The notes under the pieces: generated by a model
What the model was told of the DNA's origin: nothing
Databases searched by the model: none
What the model saw: only the letters and a program-made list of their open reading frames with translations
Source: Labilithrix sp.
GTDB taxonomy: Bacteria > Myxococcota > Polyangia > Polyangiales > Polyangiaceae
Reading direction: 5' to 3'
DNA: 64,000 nt
Assembly: GCA_028287035.1 (NCBI GenBank)
Contig: JAQBQL010000133.1
Coordinates: forward strand, 1 to 64,000
Translations under genes and position numbers: made by a program
Shown: in pieces, positions 56,818 through 64,000 of the stretch
Layout of the letters: every line of letters begins with the position of its first letter
Position numbering within the stretch: the first letter of the stretch is position 1

Positions 56818-58347
56818 ATGAGCGGCGCCTCGTACACGTATTCGGCAATGGGCGAGCGCCTCACCAAGGCGAATGGCGCTGGGCAGACGCGCTATGGCTA
56901 CGACGGCCGCGGCAACCTGTCGTCGGTCGAGTTGCCGGGCGGCGTTCGCGCGGACTACGACCTCGACGCGTACGGACGTCGCATCACGAAGCGCCGGAAC
57001 GGAACGGTGCAGAATCGTTTCCTCTACCGCAACGCCCTGCAGCCGGCAGCCGACGTGGACGCGTCGGGCGCGGTGATCTCGCGCTACGTGTACGGCGCGG
57101 GCGGCCTTGCTCCGGACGCCATCGTGCGCGCGGGCACGACCTACATGCTGGTGAAGGACGAGCGCGGCAGCGTGCGCTTCGTCGTCGATGGCAGCACGGG
57201 CGCGGTCGCGCAGGGGCTGGAGTACGACGCGTTCGGACGCGTGCTGTCGGACTCGAACCCTGGATTCCAGCCGTTCGGTTACGGGGGCGGCCTGTACGAC
57301 GCGGACACGGGGCTCGTGCACCTCGGGGCGCGCGAGTACGACCCGGAGACGGGCAGCTTCACGCGGAAGGACCCGAGCCGGTTCGGGGGCGGAGAGAATC
57401 AATACGCGTACTGCGCCGGGGACCCCGTCAACCTGGTGGACTGGGACGGCGAGAATCCGATCCTGATCGCGGCGGGCGAGGGCGCGATCATCAGCTACGC
57501 GGACGAAGGCGGGAGCCAGATGCTGGACCCGAACTTCGCGGGCTTCGACTGCGGCGCGCTGCGTGGCGCGGCGGCCGAGGGCGCCATCTTCGGCGCCCTC
57601 GGCGCGGCGGTGGGCGGCGCGAAGGGCCGGCAGTGCTTCGCGGCGGGCACCGAGGTGGCGACGGCGGATGGCCCCAAGCCGATCGAGTCGGTGGCGGTCG
57701 GCGATCGCGTGCTGTCGCGCGACGAGGCGACGGGCGAGCAGGGGTATGCGCGTGTCACGCAGGTGTTCCAGCATGCCGCTGCGGAGCAGCTGGCGCTGAC
57801 GTTCACGGACGCGCACGGTGCGACGACATCGCTGGTGACCACGCCGGAGCATCCGTTCCGGGCCGCGAACGGCAGGTGGGTCCCGGCGGGTCGCCTGGAG
57901 ATCGGCGCGAACGTGGTCACGGCGGAAGGCGCCCTGGCAACGCTGAGCGCCGCGCTGTCACTGGCGCAGCGCGGCGAGGTCTACAACTTCGAGGTCGAGG
58001 GGACTCATACGTACTTCGTCGGGGCGGCGAAGGTTTGGGTTCATAATAGCTGTCGGGAGACGGGCGGCCGACCGGGCGAGTACTTGGGCGCCAAGGCACC
58101 CAAACAAGTATCTCCCGGAACGCGCGTCCTCGAAGGTCAACACGTGAACAATCTCGGCCGGGTAGAGCCGTGGGCTGCCCACTACGACGACTACGGCAGG
58201 CTCGTTGCGCGAACCGACTACAATGCCGGAAACGTCGCGCAAGGAATTCCCGACGTCCACCACCACGTTTACGAGTACAATGATGCGTACCCGCTCGGCC
58301 GTGAGGCGGTGTCCCATGCACCCGGAGAGTTCAAATGGCCGCCGTGA
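56818..58347 (+). CDS. 5'-truncated RHS protein with Hint domain and toxin tip
   Basis: 509 residues. The RHS-like repeats (YSAMGERLTKANGAG, YDGRGNLSSVELPGG) begin inside a homologous stretch that continues upstream of the ATG: codons back to 56797 still read QDRITA, then hit TAA. The 5' part of the gene is therefore missing. The core ends at YDAFGRVLSDSNPG...YDPETGSFTRKDPSRF. A Hint domain follows from QCFAAGTEVAT (Cys273) to KVWVHNSC (about 410), which may cut off the tip. The last 98 residues are a toxin with HHHVYEYN and a Tyr/Asp-rich pattern of no family I can name. The 3' end overlaps the next gene by 13 bases. Confidence 0.75.
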   Translation: MSGASYTYSAMGERLTKANGAGQTRYGYDGRGNLSSVELPGGVRADYDLDAYGRRITKRRNGTVQNRFLYRNALQPAADVDASGAVISRYVYGAGGLAPDAIVRAGTTYMLVKDERGSVRFVVDGSTGAVAQGLEYDAFGRVLSDSNPGFQPFGYGGGLYDADTGLVHLGAREYDPETGSFTRKDPSRFGGGENQYAYCAGDPVNLVDWDGENPILIAAGEGAIISYADEGGSQMLDPNFAGFDCGALRGAAAEGAIFGALGAAVGGAKGRQCFAAGTEVATADGPKPIESVAVGDRVLSRDEATGEQGYARVTQVFQHAAAEQLALTFTDAHGATTSLVTTPEHPFRAANGRWVPAGRLEIGANVVTAEGALATLSAALSLAQRGEVYNFEVEGTHTYFVGAAKVWVHNSCRETGGRPGEYLGAKAPKQVSPGTRVLEGQHVNNLGRVEPWAAHYDDYGRLVARTDYNAGNVAQGIPDVHHHVYEYNDAYPLGREAVSHAPGEFKWPP

Positions 58348-58706
58348 ACACGATCGCGAATTTCCTGGCATTGCGACCGCGGGACTATCGAGTGCTTCGC
58401 CGCTTCGAATTGACTCAGGTCATCTGTGCGGGTCAGGCTCCAACTCTGAACGTGCTGATTGAAGTGGAGAACGACAAGACCCGTCACCGCCTTTGCGTTC
58501 GCTGCAGCGGCGTCCGGGCGCTGAAGCTCATCCAGCCTGCGTTGAGCCTCTTCACTATGGCGCAGCTCGAGGTGCGGGACGTCTCCGCCGACCAGTGGGA
58601 GGGAATCGGCTTCGCCGTGACCGAATCCGAGGACGAGTCTGTCTCCTTCGTGTGCGCCACGTTCGCGTTCGATCTGATCGAGAGCTCGCAGGCGCCCTCG
58701 ACATGA
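58335..58706 (+). CDS. Likely cognate immunity protein of the RHS toxin
   Basis: 123 residues starting 13 bases before the end of the RHS gene, the usual place for an immunity gene. No transmembrane segment or signal is seen, so it should be cytosolic. The sequence (RVLRRFELTQVICAGQAPTLNVLIEVENDKTRHRLCVRCSG) is an alpha/beta fold without a recognised family. The assignment rests on position and the overlap with the toxin's 3' end. Confidence 0.55.
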   Translation: MAAVNTIANFLALRPRDYRVLRRFELTQVICAGQAPTLNVLIEVENDKTRHRLCVRCSGVRALKLIQPALSLFTMAQLEVRDVSADQWEGIGFAVTESEDESVSFVCATFAFDLIESSQAPST

Positions 58707-58719
58707 TGAACTCCCGACC

Positions 58720-58915
58720 ACACGACTGATCTTCCCCTCGCTTTCATGGACACCCCGAGGGCGCGGGCGCGAAGATGCGGACGAGTGTTCGATGGCGAAG
58801 CGACAACCAGACGAGCCACGCGCTCGCTCACACCGGAGTTCAAGGCGGAGGCCGTCAGCTCACTTGCGACGGGGTCCCCGCACGCATTATGGACCCAAAC
58901 CTTCGACCCGAGCAC
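58720..58915 (-). pseudogene. Inverted remnant of a second Hint-toxin tail
   Basis: On the minus strand the sequence GLGSKVWVHNACGDP is nearly identical to the end of the Hint domain of the RHS gene (AAKVWVHNSC), including the DNA run AAGGTTTGGGT. The following residues (VASELTASALNSGVSERVARLVV) would be a second toxin tip. It is cut off upstream by the IS66 remnant and overlaps the immunity gene's 3' region further on. It is a displaced, inverted cassette fragment. Confidence 0.6.
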
Positions 58916-59146
58916 CCGAGGTGCCGCTCGACAAGACCCAACAACGGCGCCGAGCGCGTATGCGCGCGTCGGTCGTTGGCCGCAAGAATCACTACGGCCG
59001 GCGCTCGCGGCGCCGCACCTAGGTCACCGTCGTTTTCTACTCGCTTATCCAGTCGACAATGCTCGCCGGCGTCGAGCCCGCCGGATATTCTCCGGCCCTC
59101 TGCCGACGCCGCGAGAACGGTCGTCATGGGAGAGCCCCATTATAGC
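58902..59146 (+). pseudogene. Remnant of an IS66-family transposase C-terminus
   Basis: The IS66 C-terminal signature ...VPLDxNxxERALRxxVVGRKNHYGSxS is recognisable but broken. VPLDK and VVGRKNHYGRRSRRRT lie in one frame with the NNGAER step in another, then a stop (TAG) interrupts. VTVVFYSLIQSTMLAGVEP continues after it. Frameshifts and an in-frame stop show it is dead. It sits between the inverted Hint tail and the Imm53 genes, and its insertion probably broke the cassette. Confidence 0.75.
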
Positions 59147-59235
59147 AACGCATTAGGTCGCGACGTTCCGACAGCCCACACCCAGGACGCATCGGGGGCG
59201 GGGTTGGGCACGCAACCGCAGGAGATACCAAATTG

Positions 59236-59743
59236 GTGGAGATTGCTGCGCTCGGGTGGCTGACGGGTTGAGTTCAGCGCGCCGCCGCGTTTCGGTGCGA
59301 CCGGGGCGTGCGTATAGGAACGCTGGACACCCTGGCTGGTCGCTGAAGGTTGCGGGGTCGGGCGAGGAGTGGTCCCGGCGCTCGCCTGCAGTCCAGGAGG
59401 ACGCCTCGGACGGGGCAGACTGGACGGCCATCCATCTGCGCGATGACGAGCTCCAAGGATTCGGAGGGCCGAGAACCCTTGCGCGGCTCGTGTTGCTTCT
59501 TGCAGCTCTCGTTGACGGGGCCGTGCCGGCCGGGAGGAACGAGACTCTCGACGAGTTGATGGATTGGTACGTTTCACATGCGATGGTGACCGGGAGCACT
59601 CGTATGGAGCTCACATTGTCAATACTGCTGATGGTGGTGGTCGTTCGAGGCGGACCTCGCCGACACGGATGAGCAAGCCGAGGGCGTCGAGCAATCTCGA
59701 GGACGTGATTCGCGTGTTCAGCCACGTTGTTCGCCGACGTTGA
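59236..59743 (+). pseudogene. Frameshifted Imm53-like immunity pseudogene
   Basis: Pieces of an Imm53-type protein occur in three frames: VEIAALGWLT at the start; AGHPGWSLKVAG and GGPRTLARLVLLL...LDELMDWY in the second frame; then CDGDREHSYGAHI and WSFEADLADTDEQAEG in the others, ending with DVIRVFSHVVRRR. The CDGDWEH motif has an Arg where Trp belongs. At least three frameshifts break the reading. The gene is the first of three tandem paralogues. Confidence 0.75.
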
Positions 59744-59765
59744 TTCTCGCGGAGGAGGCACCACG

Positions 59766-60584
59766 ATGGCGAAGACGAGTGCACTCGAGTGGCTGACCGC
59801 CTGGCGCCACGACCTCGCTTTACGAGGAGCGACGGCGTCGTTCGGCGTGGCCACGTTGGACAACCCGGGATGGGCATTGAAGGTGTTTGCGCCCGAGGAG
59901 GCCTGGACGGCGATCGATGTGGCTCCCACACAGCTCGACATCGAGGGGGATGCGTGGATGGTGTTCAAGATGAGCGGGCGGCGGTTCGAGACGTTCGGGG
60001 GGCCGCGCACGCTCGGGCTACTCGTCGGTCATCTCGCCCGGTTTGCATCGGGAGCAGAGCTCGATCCGCGGGACGAGAAGCTCGATGCCTTGATGGATTG
60101 GTATGCTGGCCGATGTGACGGTGATTGGGAGCACGACTTTGGACTCAGGATCAACTCCACCGAAGAGGGATGGGAGATCATCGGGAACGTGGCGAACGTG
60201 ACAGTGGGTCTTGCAACGTCAGCCGACCACGTAGAGCGGTGGGGCGCCCGCGGTGTGCACGTGACCGTCGCCGGCGATCGCCTTCACGTGCTTGGTTCGA
60301 CGGGCACCCTCCCGGACCTGGTGGTAGTTGCGACGGAGCTCATGGCACGAGTCGCGTGCTTCGCGGTGCGCCAGACAGCCAGAAGAGCGTGCCGATTGCG
60401 CACGATTCGTGCGAGAATTGAGCTGTGCATCGGCTCCGCGCGCTTGATTGGATGCAAAGCTACGGCGTCGGCGAGGGCCGTCCATCGAAGCGGCTCATCT
60501 CGATCGAGACAGTGGACAATCCAGGGTGGACCATCGATGCATCCCTGGCGGGCAGCGGGGCACCGGAGCTGGTGCTGCCGATGA
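59766..60584 (+). CDS. Immunity protein 53 family, internally duplicated domain
   Basis: ATG 59766 with GGAGGAGG eight bases upstream. The N-terminal half carries ALEWLTAW and TLDNPGWALKV (32-36); the second half repeats the family signature CDGDWEHDFGLRI (117-129) and GWEIIGNV. Imm53 domains normally hold CDGDWEH and LDNPGW in one ~100-residue unit, so two degenerate copies are fused here. The natural end is near 60420 in another frame; the in-frame continuation to 60584 overlaps the next gene by 160 bases. A late frameshift therefore probably extended it. It is likely an orphan toxin-immunity gene. Coordinates of the 3' end are uncertain. Confidence 0.65.
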   Translation: MAKTSALEWLTAWRHDLALRGATASFGVATLDNPGWALKVFAPEEAWTAIDVAPTQLDIEGDAWMVFKMSGRRFETFGGPRTLGLLVGHLARFASGAELDPRDEKLDALMDWYAGRCDGDWEHDFGLRINSTEEGWEIIGNVANVTVGLATSADHVERWGARGVHVTVAGDRLHVLGSTGTLPDLVVVATELMARVACFAVRQTARRACRLRTIRARIELCIGSARLIGCKATASARAVHRSGSSRSRQWTIQGGPSMHPWRAAGHRSWCCR

Positions 60585-61012
60585 CAGGGCGTGTGGACGA
60601 CAGTCCCGACTGGACCGTGATGCTCACTCACGAGGGCATGCTGCAAGCTTCTGGTGGTTCCGCTGCGCTCATCGCCGTCGTCGGTCTGGTTGCGCGCACT
60701 CTCGAGGGCGTCGAGCTCGCCGACGAGGATGCTGATCTGGACGAGCTGGCCGCCTGGTTCACGTCCTGCTGCAACGGCGACTGGGAACATGGAAATGGGA
60801 TGAAGATCTGGATGACGGACGCTGGCGGTTGGTCGCTCGAGGCCGACCTCAACGACACGGACGACGAGGACCGCACGCTCGATCTGGCCGAGCGCCGCAC
60901 GGCGCCTGATTGGGTGGTTGCCAACATGACGGGCGGGATCTTCCGCGCGGAGTGCGGACCTAGGAACCTGCGCGAGCTCGTTCGTACGTTTGCCGCCTTC
61001 GTCAGACAATGA
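60425..61012 (+). CDS. Immunity protein 53 family, internally duplicated domain
   Basis: 195 residues from GTG 60425. As in the neighbour, two halves of an Imm53 fold are joined: LDWMQSYG and TVDNPGWTIDAS (31-35), then ELAAWFTSCCNGDWEHGNGMKI (118-122) and GWSLEADLNDTDDEDRTLD, ending CGPRNLRELVRTFAAFV. The motifs are those of Imm53, immunity to polymorphic toxins. It is the last and best preserved of three tandem paralogues downstream of the RHS cassette. No cognate toxin is in view. Confidence 0.78.
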   Translation: MHRLRALDWMQSYGVGEGRPSKRLISIETVDNPGWTIDASLAGSGAPELVLPMTGRVDDSPDWTVMLTHEGMLQASGGSAALIAVVGLVARTLEGVELADEDADLDELAAWFTSCCNGDWEHGNGMKIWMTDAGGWSLEADLNDTDDEDRTLDLAERRTAPDWVVANMTGGIFRAECGPRNLRELVRTFAAFVRQ

Positions 61013-61167
61013 AAAGGCGACTTCTCGACGTTCGTAGCAGTGGCCTTCAGCAACGCGACGCTTTCGTTGCCCGCAACTGGCCGTCGCGTGCGGCAAGAGC
61101 TGCAAGTCGTGCCGGCCGCTCCCTGGACTCGCGTGGGCCGGTCTGTTACTGAACGGCGCTGGCCTCG

Positions 61168-63105
61168 ATGAGTCACCACACCACGAACGGATGGCATCTC
61201 GTCGTGGCAGGCCTCGCGCTCGCGGCTGCGGCCGTCGCATGCGCTCCGGCGGCCGCCACGCGCGCGCCCGCCGCGAGCGCGCGACACGATCGCGCGCTCG
61301 CCAGCCCTGACGACGAGCCCCTCGTGCAGGTGCCCGACTACGAGCTCGGACGCGCGCCCGAGCTCTTCTCCGAGGACGGGACCGTCGCGGCAATACGCAC
61401 TCCGGAAGGCTGCCGCGTGTGGGAGCTTCCCTCCGGTACCCATCTCGGCATCGCCACGCGCGGCTGCGAACGGCTCGTGCCCGCCGTCCGCGAGCGCGTC
61501 GAGGCTCCGCCCGCGCCCTGCTCCGGGTGCGGAGAGGCCGTGGCCTCCGTGCGGGACGCCACCGAAGACCGGCTGGCGATCGCGCGGGTCGCGCCCTCAG
61601 GCCTCGAGATCGGGAACCTCCGGACCAAGCGGCTCGAGGCACGGACCACTCTCGAGCAACCACCCGAGAAGGGACGCCTCGCCTGGAACGAGGACGGCGT
61701 GCACGGCGTCTACAGGGCGGAGAGCGGCGGCGAGGGAGGCCTCTACCACTGGCAGCCAGGAGCCGCGCCCGTGCTCACGAGCCTCGGTGGCTCCGAGGGG
61801 AACTTCAGCGACGCGGTCTTCGATCCTCGTGGGCGTTTCGCGATCATCAAGACGAACAAGATCCAGCGCATGACCGGGGGCGCCGTCGAATGCTTCACGC
61901 TGACGACCCCCGTGCAGCCGTGCGGGACGCTCTCGACCAGCCCCGCCGACGAGCCCGGCGGGGCGAGCACGATGGCATCACCTGAGTGGTATGTTGGCGG
62001 CGAAGGCGCGCAGTGGTGGACGCGGAACGAGACCCGCTCCTACGAGGGCGCGCTCCTCGGAGGTGCGTACACGGTCGTGCTCACGGATGCGGAAACGCCT
62101 GTGGTCGCCGCGGGCGCCTTCGTGGACGTGCCGCGCGTCGACCAAGAGACGGCGCAGTCTTTCCAGCCCGTGCACTGCTTCGAGAGCGCGGGAAAGGCCA
62201 CCTGCATCACGGAACGCCCCACCACGTGCGCGCTCGAGGGGGTGAGCGCAGGCGGCGGCTTCCTCGTTCACGTGTGTGACGAGACGCTCCGCATCACGGC
62301 ACGTGATGGGCAGGTCGCATTCACGCGCAAGAACGCAAAGCTCGAACGATGGCTGGGGCACGACACGGCCCTGGTGGTCGACGCGAAGGGCGGCGTCGTG
62401 CTCGACCTGGCCCACAATTCCGAGCGGCCGCTCGCCGGAGGAAAGCCGCTCCGCACGCTCGTGTCCGCCAATCGAGCACGCCTCGCGCTCGGGGCGGAGG
62501 ACGCCTTCCGCGTCTTCGCGCTCCCCGCGCTCGACCTCGTAGCCACGCTGCGTGTTCGCTCGCTCGGCCCGAGTGCTCTGTCCAACGACGGCAAGCTCCT
62601 CGCCATCGCCATTGCCGGCGACAATATCGAGATCTACGCCGTCGATACGGGCGCGCGTGTGCTGCGGATCGACGGAAAGGCGAGCCGCCTCGTCTTTCGC
62701 GCCGATGCTGCGTTGCTCTTTGTCGACGGCGTGCGGGCGTTCGATGTTCGCTCCGGTGCCGAGCGAAAGGACGTCGGGGCCACCCTGGCGGCAGGCCAGA
62801 TCGATCCGTTCGGCCGGGTGGTCGCCATCGGGGACCAGACGTTCCGTCGCCTCACCGACGACGTCGTCCTCACGCTCGACGCGGGCGGCAGTGCACAGAC
62901 GGATACTGGATTCTGGGACGGACATCCGCTTTCCGATCTTCGCTTCCGTCTCGGCGACCCGTTCTCGGCGCGCTGGGTGACGAACAAGGAGCTCGGCGAA
63001 CGACTGCACCACAAGGGCCTCGTGCGGGCGTTCTTCGCCGGTGAGCCCATCGGCGACCCGCGGCTCGCGCGGCGCATCCGCATCGAGACGCGTCCGGCGG
63101 ACTAA
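61168..63105 (+). CDS. Lipoprotein with beta-propeller-like repeats, unknown function
   Basis: 645 residues. MSHHTTNGWHLVVAGLALAAAAVACAPA is a lipoprotein signal. The mature protein is beta-rich with propeller-like blades: GTVAAIRTPEGCRVWELPSGTHLG, RLAWNEDGVHGVYRAES, LGAEDAFRVFALPALDLVATL and LSNDGKLLAIAIAGDNIEIYAVDTGARVL. WD40- or YVTN-type propellers bind partners or serve as scaffolds. The C-terminus (from about 590) is Arg-rich. Convergent with the cytochrome gene; the two stops overlap by 4 bases. Confidence 0.65.
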   Translation: MSHHTTNGWHLVVAGLALAAAAVACAPAAATRAPAASARHDRALASPDDEPLVQVPDYELGRAPELFSEDGTVAAIRTPEGCRVWELPSGTHLGIATRGCERLVPAVRERVEAPPAPCSGCGEAVASVRDATEDRLAIARVAPSGLEIGNLRTKRLEARTTLEQPPEKGRLAWNEDGVHGVYRAESGGEGGLYHWQPGAAPVLTSLGGSEGNFSDAVFDPRGRFAIIKTNKIQRMTGGAVECFTLTTPVQPCGTLSTSPADEPGGASTMASPEWYVGGEGAQWWTRNETRSYEGALLGGAYTVVLTDAETPVVAAGAFVDVPRVDQETAQSFQPVHCFESAGKATCITERPTTCALEGVSAGGGFLVHVCDETLRITARDGQVAFTRKNAKLERWLGHDTALVVDAKGGVVLDLAHNSERPLAGGKPLRTLVSANRARLALGAEDAFRVFALPALDLVATLRVRSLGPSALSNDGKLLAIAIAGDNIEIYAVDTGARVLRIDGKASRLVFRADAALLFVDGVRAFDVRSGAERKDVGATLAAGQIDPFGRVVAIGDQTFRRLTDDVVLTLDAGGSAQTDTGFWDGHPLSDLRFRLGDPFSARWVTNKELGERLHHKGLVRAFFAGEPIGDPRLARRIRIETRPAD

Positions 63106-64000
63106 TCGATCGTCGCGACGCCCGTGGTGACGTTCATCCGGTTCGTTTCGTCCTGAATCTGCTGCACGCGGGCATGCCATTCGGGCATGCGGAGGCGGTC
63201 GATGGCGAAGTGCACGCGGCGGGCCCCGGGCGGGGCGACCACGTCGAGCTCGCGAACAACCGCTCGTCCGTCGGCGGGCACGCGGGTGTCCAGCACCTCG
63301 ACCCGGGCCGTGCGTGCGCCTTCCCGGAGATCACCGAATTCGCGGGCGAGCTCGGCCCGCACGACGGGAGCGCCATCGGCCCAGGTGCGCAGCTCGAGGC
63401 GACGCATCATGTCTCCGGTCGGGACCGCATGACCGGCGCGCGCGGAGAGCTCGAAGCGCACGCGTATCCCGGCTCCGGTGCGTGACGCCCGGACCGAGAC
63501 GGAGAGACCGGACTGCACGACCGTGGCATCGACGATGACGCCGTGGTCGCGGCCGCCGCTCGCGTCTTTTCGCATGTGGCAGTCGGCGCAGCTGATCGCG
63601 CTGTCCGGGCTCTGCCGGTGCTCGCGCACCGTGGTCTGCATGAACGTTGCGGCACGAGCCACGGGGGCAGGCCCCGGGAACGCAAACTCGTGGCAGCGCG
63701 CGCAGACCGTGGTTCCGTCGCTCGGCCCGCCGTGTGGCGCTGCATGGCAGCCCACGCACGAAACGCCCTCCTGGGCGGCCAGCGCGGTGGGCGCGCGGCT
63801 CGGGTCGCTCAGTGGCGCATGGCAGCCGCGACAGAACGGCTGCGGCTCGGCGCGATAGGCCGCCTGGAAGACCTCGTTCGACCACGCGCTCGCATGGGCG
63901 GAGTGGCGCCAGCTCGCGGCCTCTCGCTCGTGGCACGAGGCGCAGCGCGCCGACCCGGACGCGCCGGTGTCACCCGGCTCGGCGCGCACGTCCGGCGCCG
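63102..64000 (-). CDS. Multihaem cytochrome c-like protein (N-terminus outside window)
   Basis: Five CxxCH haem sites are visible in the 296 residues seen: CASCH, CRGCH, CVGCH, CARCH and CADCH. This is the layout of cytochrome c554/NrfA-related electron carriers. The C-terminal 130 residues are a beta-rich domain without haem motifs. The reading frame continues past the window edge, so the signal peptide is missing and GTG 63989 should not be taken as the start. It should act in the periplasm in electron transfer; partner unknown. Confidence 0.78.
   Translation of the reverse strand, partial: APDVRAEPGDTGASGSARCASCHEREAASWRHSAHASAWSNEVFQAAYRAEPQPFCRGCHAPLSDPSRAPTALAAQEGVSCVGCHAAPHGGPSDGTTVCARCHEFAFPGPAPVARAATFMQTTVREHRQSPDSAISCADCHMRKDASGGRDHGVIVDATVVQSGLSVSVRASRTGAGIRVRFELSARAGHAVPTGDMMRRLELRTWADGAPVVRAELAREFGDLREGARTARVEVLDTRVPADGRAVVRELDVVAPPGARRVHFAIDRLRMPEWHARVQQIQDETNRMNVTTGVATID

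Noticed and set aside
58746..59263. Small plus-strand ORFs after the RHS immunity gene
   Set aside because: Their residues match broken IS66 and Hint fragments in mixed frames, so they are remnants rather than genes.

Overview
The window is a chromosomal segment of very high GC content. It probably comes from a member of the Myxococcota (Polyangia-like). Several things suggest this: uniformly GC-rich codon third positions, many lipoproteins with short acidic, Pro/Ala-rich or Cys-rich linkers behind the lipobox, a MYXO-CTERM-like tail on an M23 peptidase, and a mix of secreted enzymes with a complete set of housekeeping genes. No rRNA, tRNA or CRISPR array was seen.

Region by region: 0-2.8 kb holds the end of an acyl-CoA dehydratase/activase operon. 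2.9-8.5 kb holds small membrane and outer-membrane proteins, hslO, and two lipoproteins with cysteine-peptidase-like signatures. 8.5-17.9 kb carries a HAD phosphatase, an acyl-CoA dehydrogenase, an ECF sigma factor coupled to an alpha/beta hydrolase, an M15-like peptidase, a CCA-adding enzyme with an outer-membrane porin-like partner, a Cys-rich lipoprotein, a PAP2 protein and a ferredoxin. 18-22.2 kb has a solitary DNA methyltransferase coupled to a zinc-ribbon protein, then lolA, ruvC and yebC. 22.3-29.9 kb is a translationally coupled pair of giant DUF3857/transglutaminase-type proteins. 30-36 kb has a serpin lipoprotein, icd, and a divergent TetR/GST pair with a clear candidate operator.

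The most coherent biosynthetic unit is the minus-strand operon at 36.1-41.6 kb: PEP mutase fused to a nucleotidyltransferase, phosphonopyruvate decarboxylase, 2-aminoethylphosphonate transaminase, a CDP-alcohol phosphatidyltransferase and a second nucleotidyltransferase. Start and stop codons overlap or nearly touch throughout. Together these genes predict a path PEP -> phosphonopyruvate -> phosphonoacetaldehyde -> 2-aminoethylphosphonate -> CMP-activated headgroup -> membrane phosphonolipid.

41.8-46 kb holds TCA-cycle genes (mdh, sucC, sucD) interrupted by a free-standing S23/IVP four-helix-bundle gene flanked by inverted CGCGGA-rich repeats. 46-56 kb is an accessory exoprotein region: tandem duplicated Cys-rich lipoproteins beside a neprosin-like protein, a coupled pair of DUF1554-like lipoproteins, a 21-bp tandem repeat array, a ferritin-like protein, an M23 peptidase and an FGE/sulfatase-modifying-factor-type lipoprotein. 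56.2-61 kb is a polymorphic-toxin graveyard. It contains a 5'-truncated RHS core with a Hint domain and toxin tip, an overlapping immunity gene, an inverted second Hint tail, an IS66 transposase remnant, and three Imm53-type immunity genes (one broken by frameshifts, two with an internally duplicated domain). The window closes with a beta-propeller-like lipoprotein and the end of a multihaem cytochrome c.
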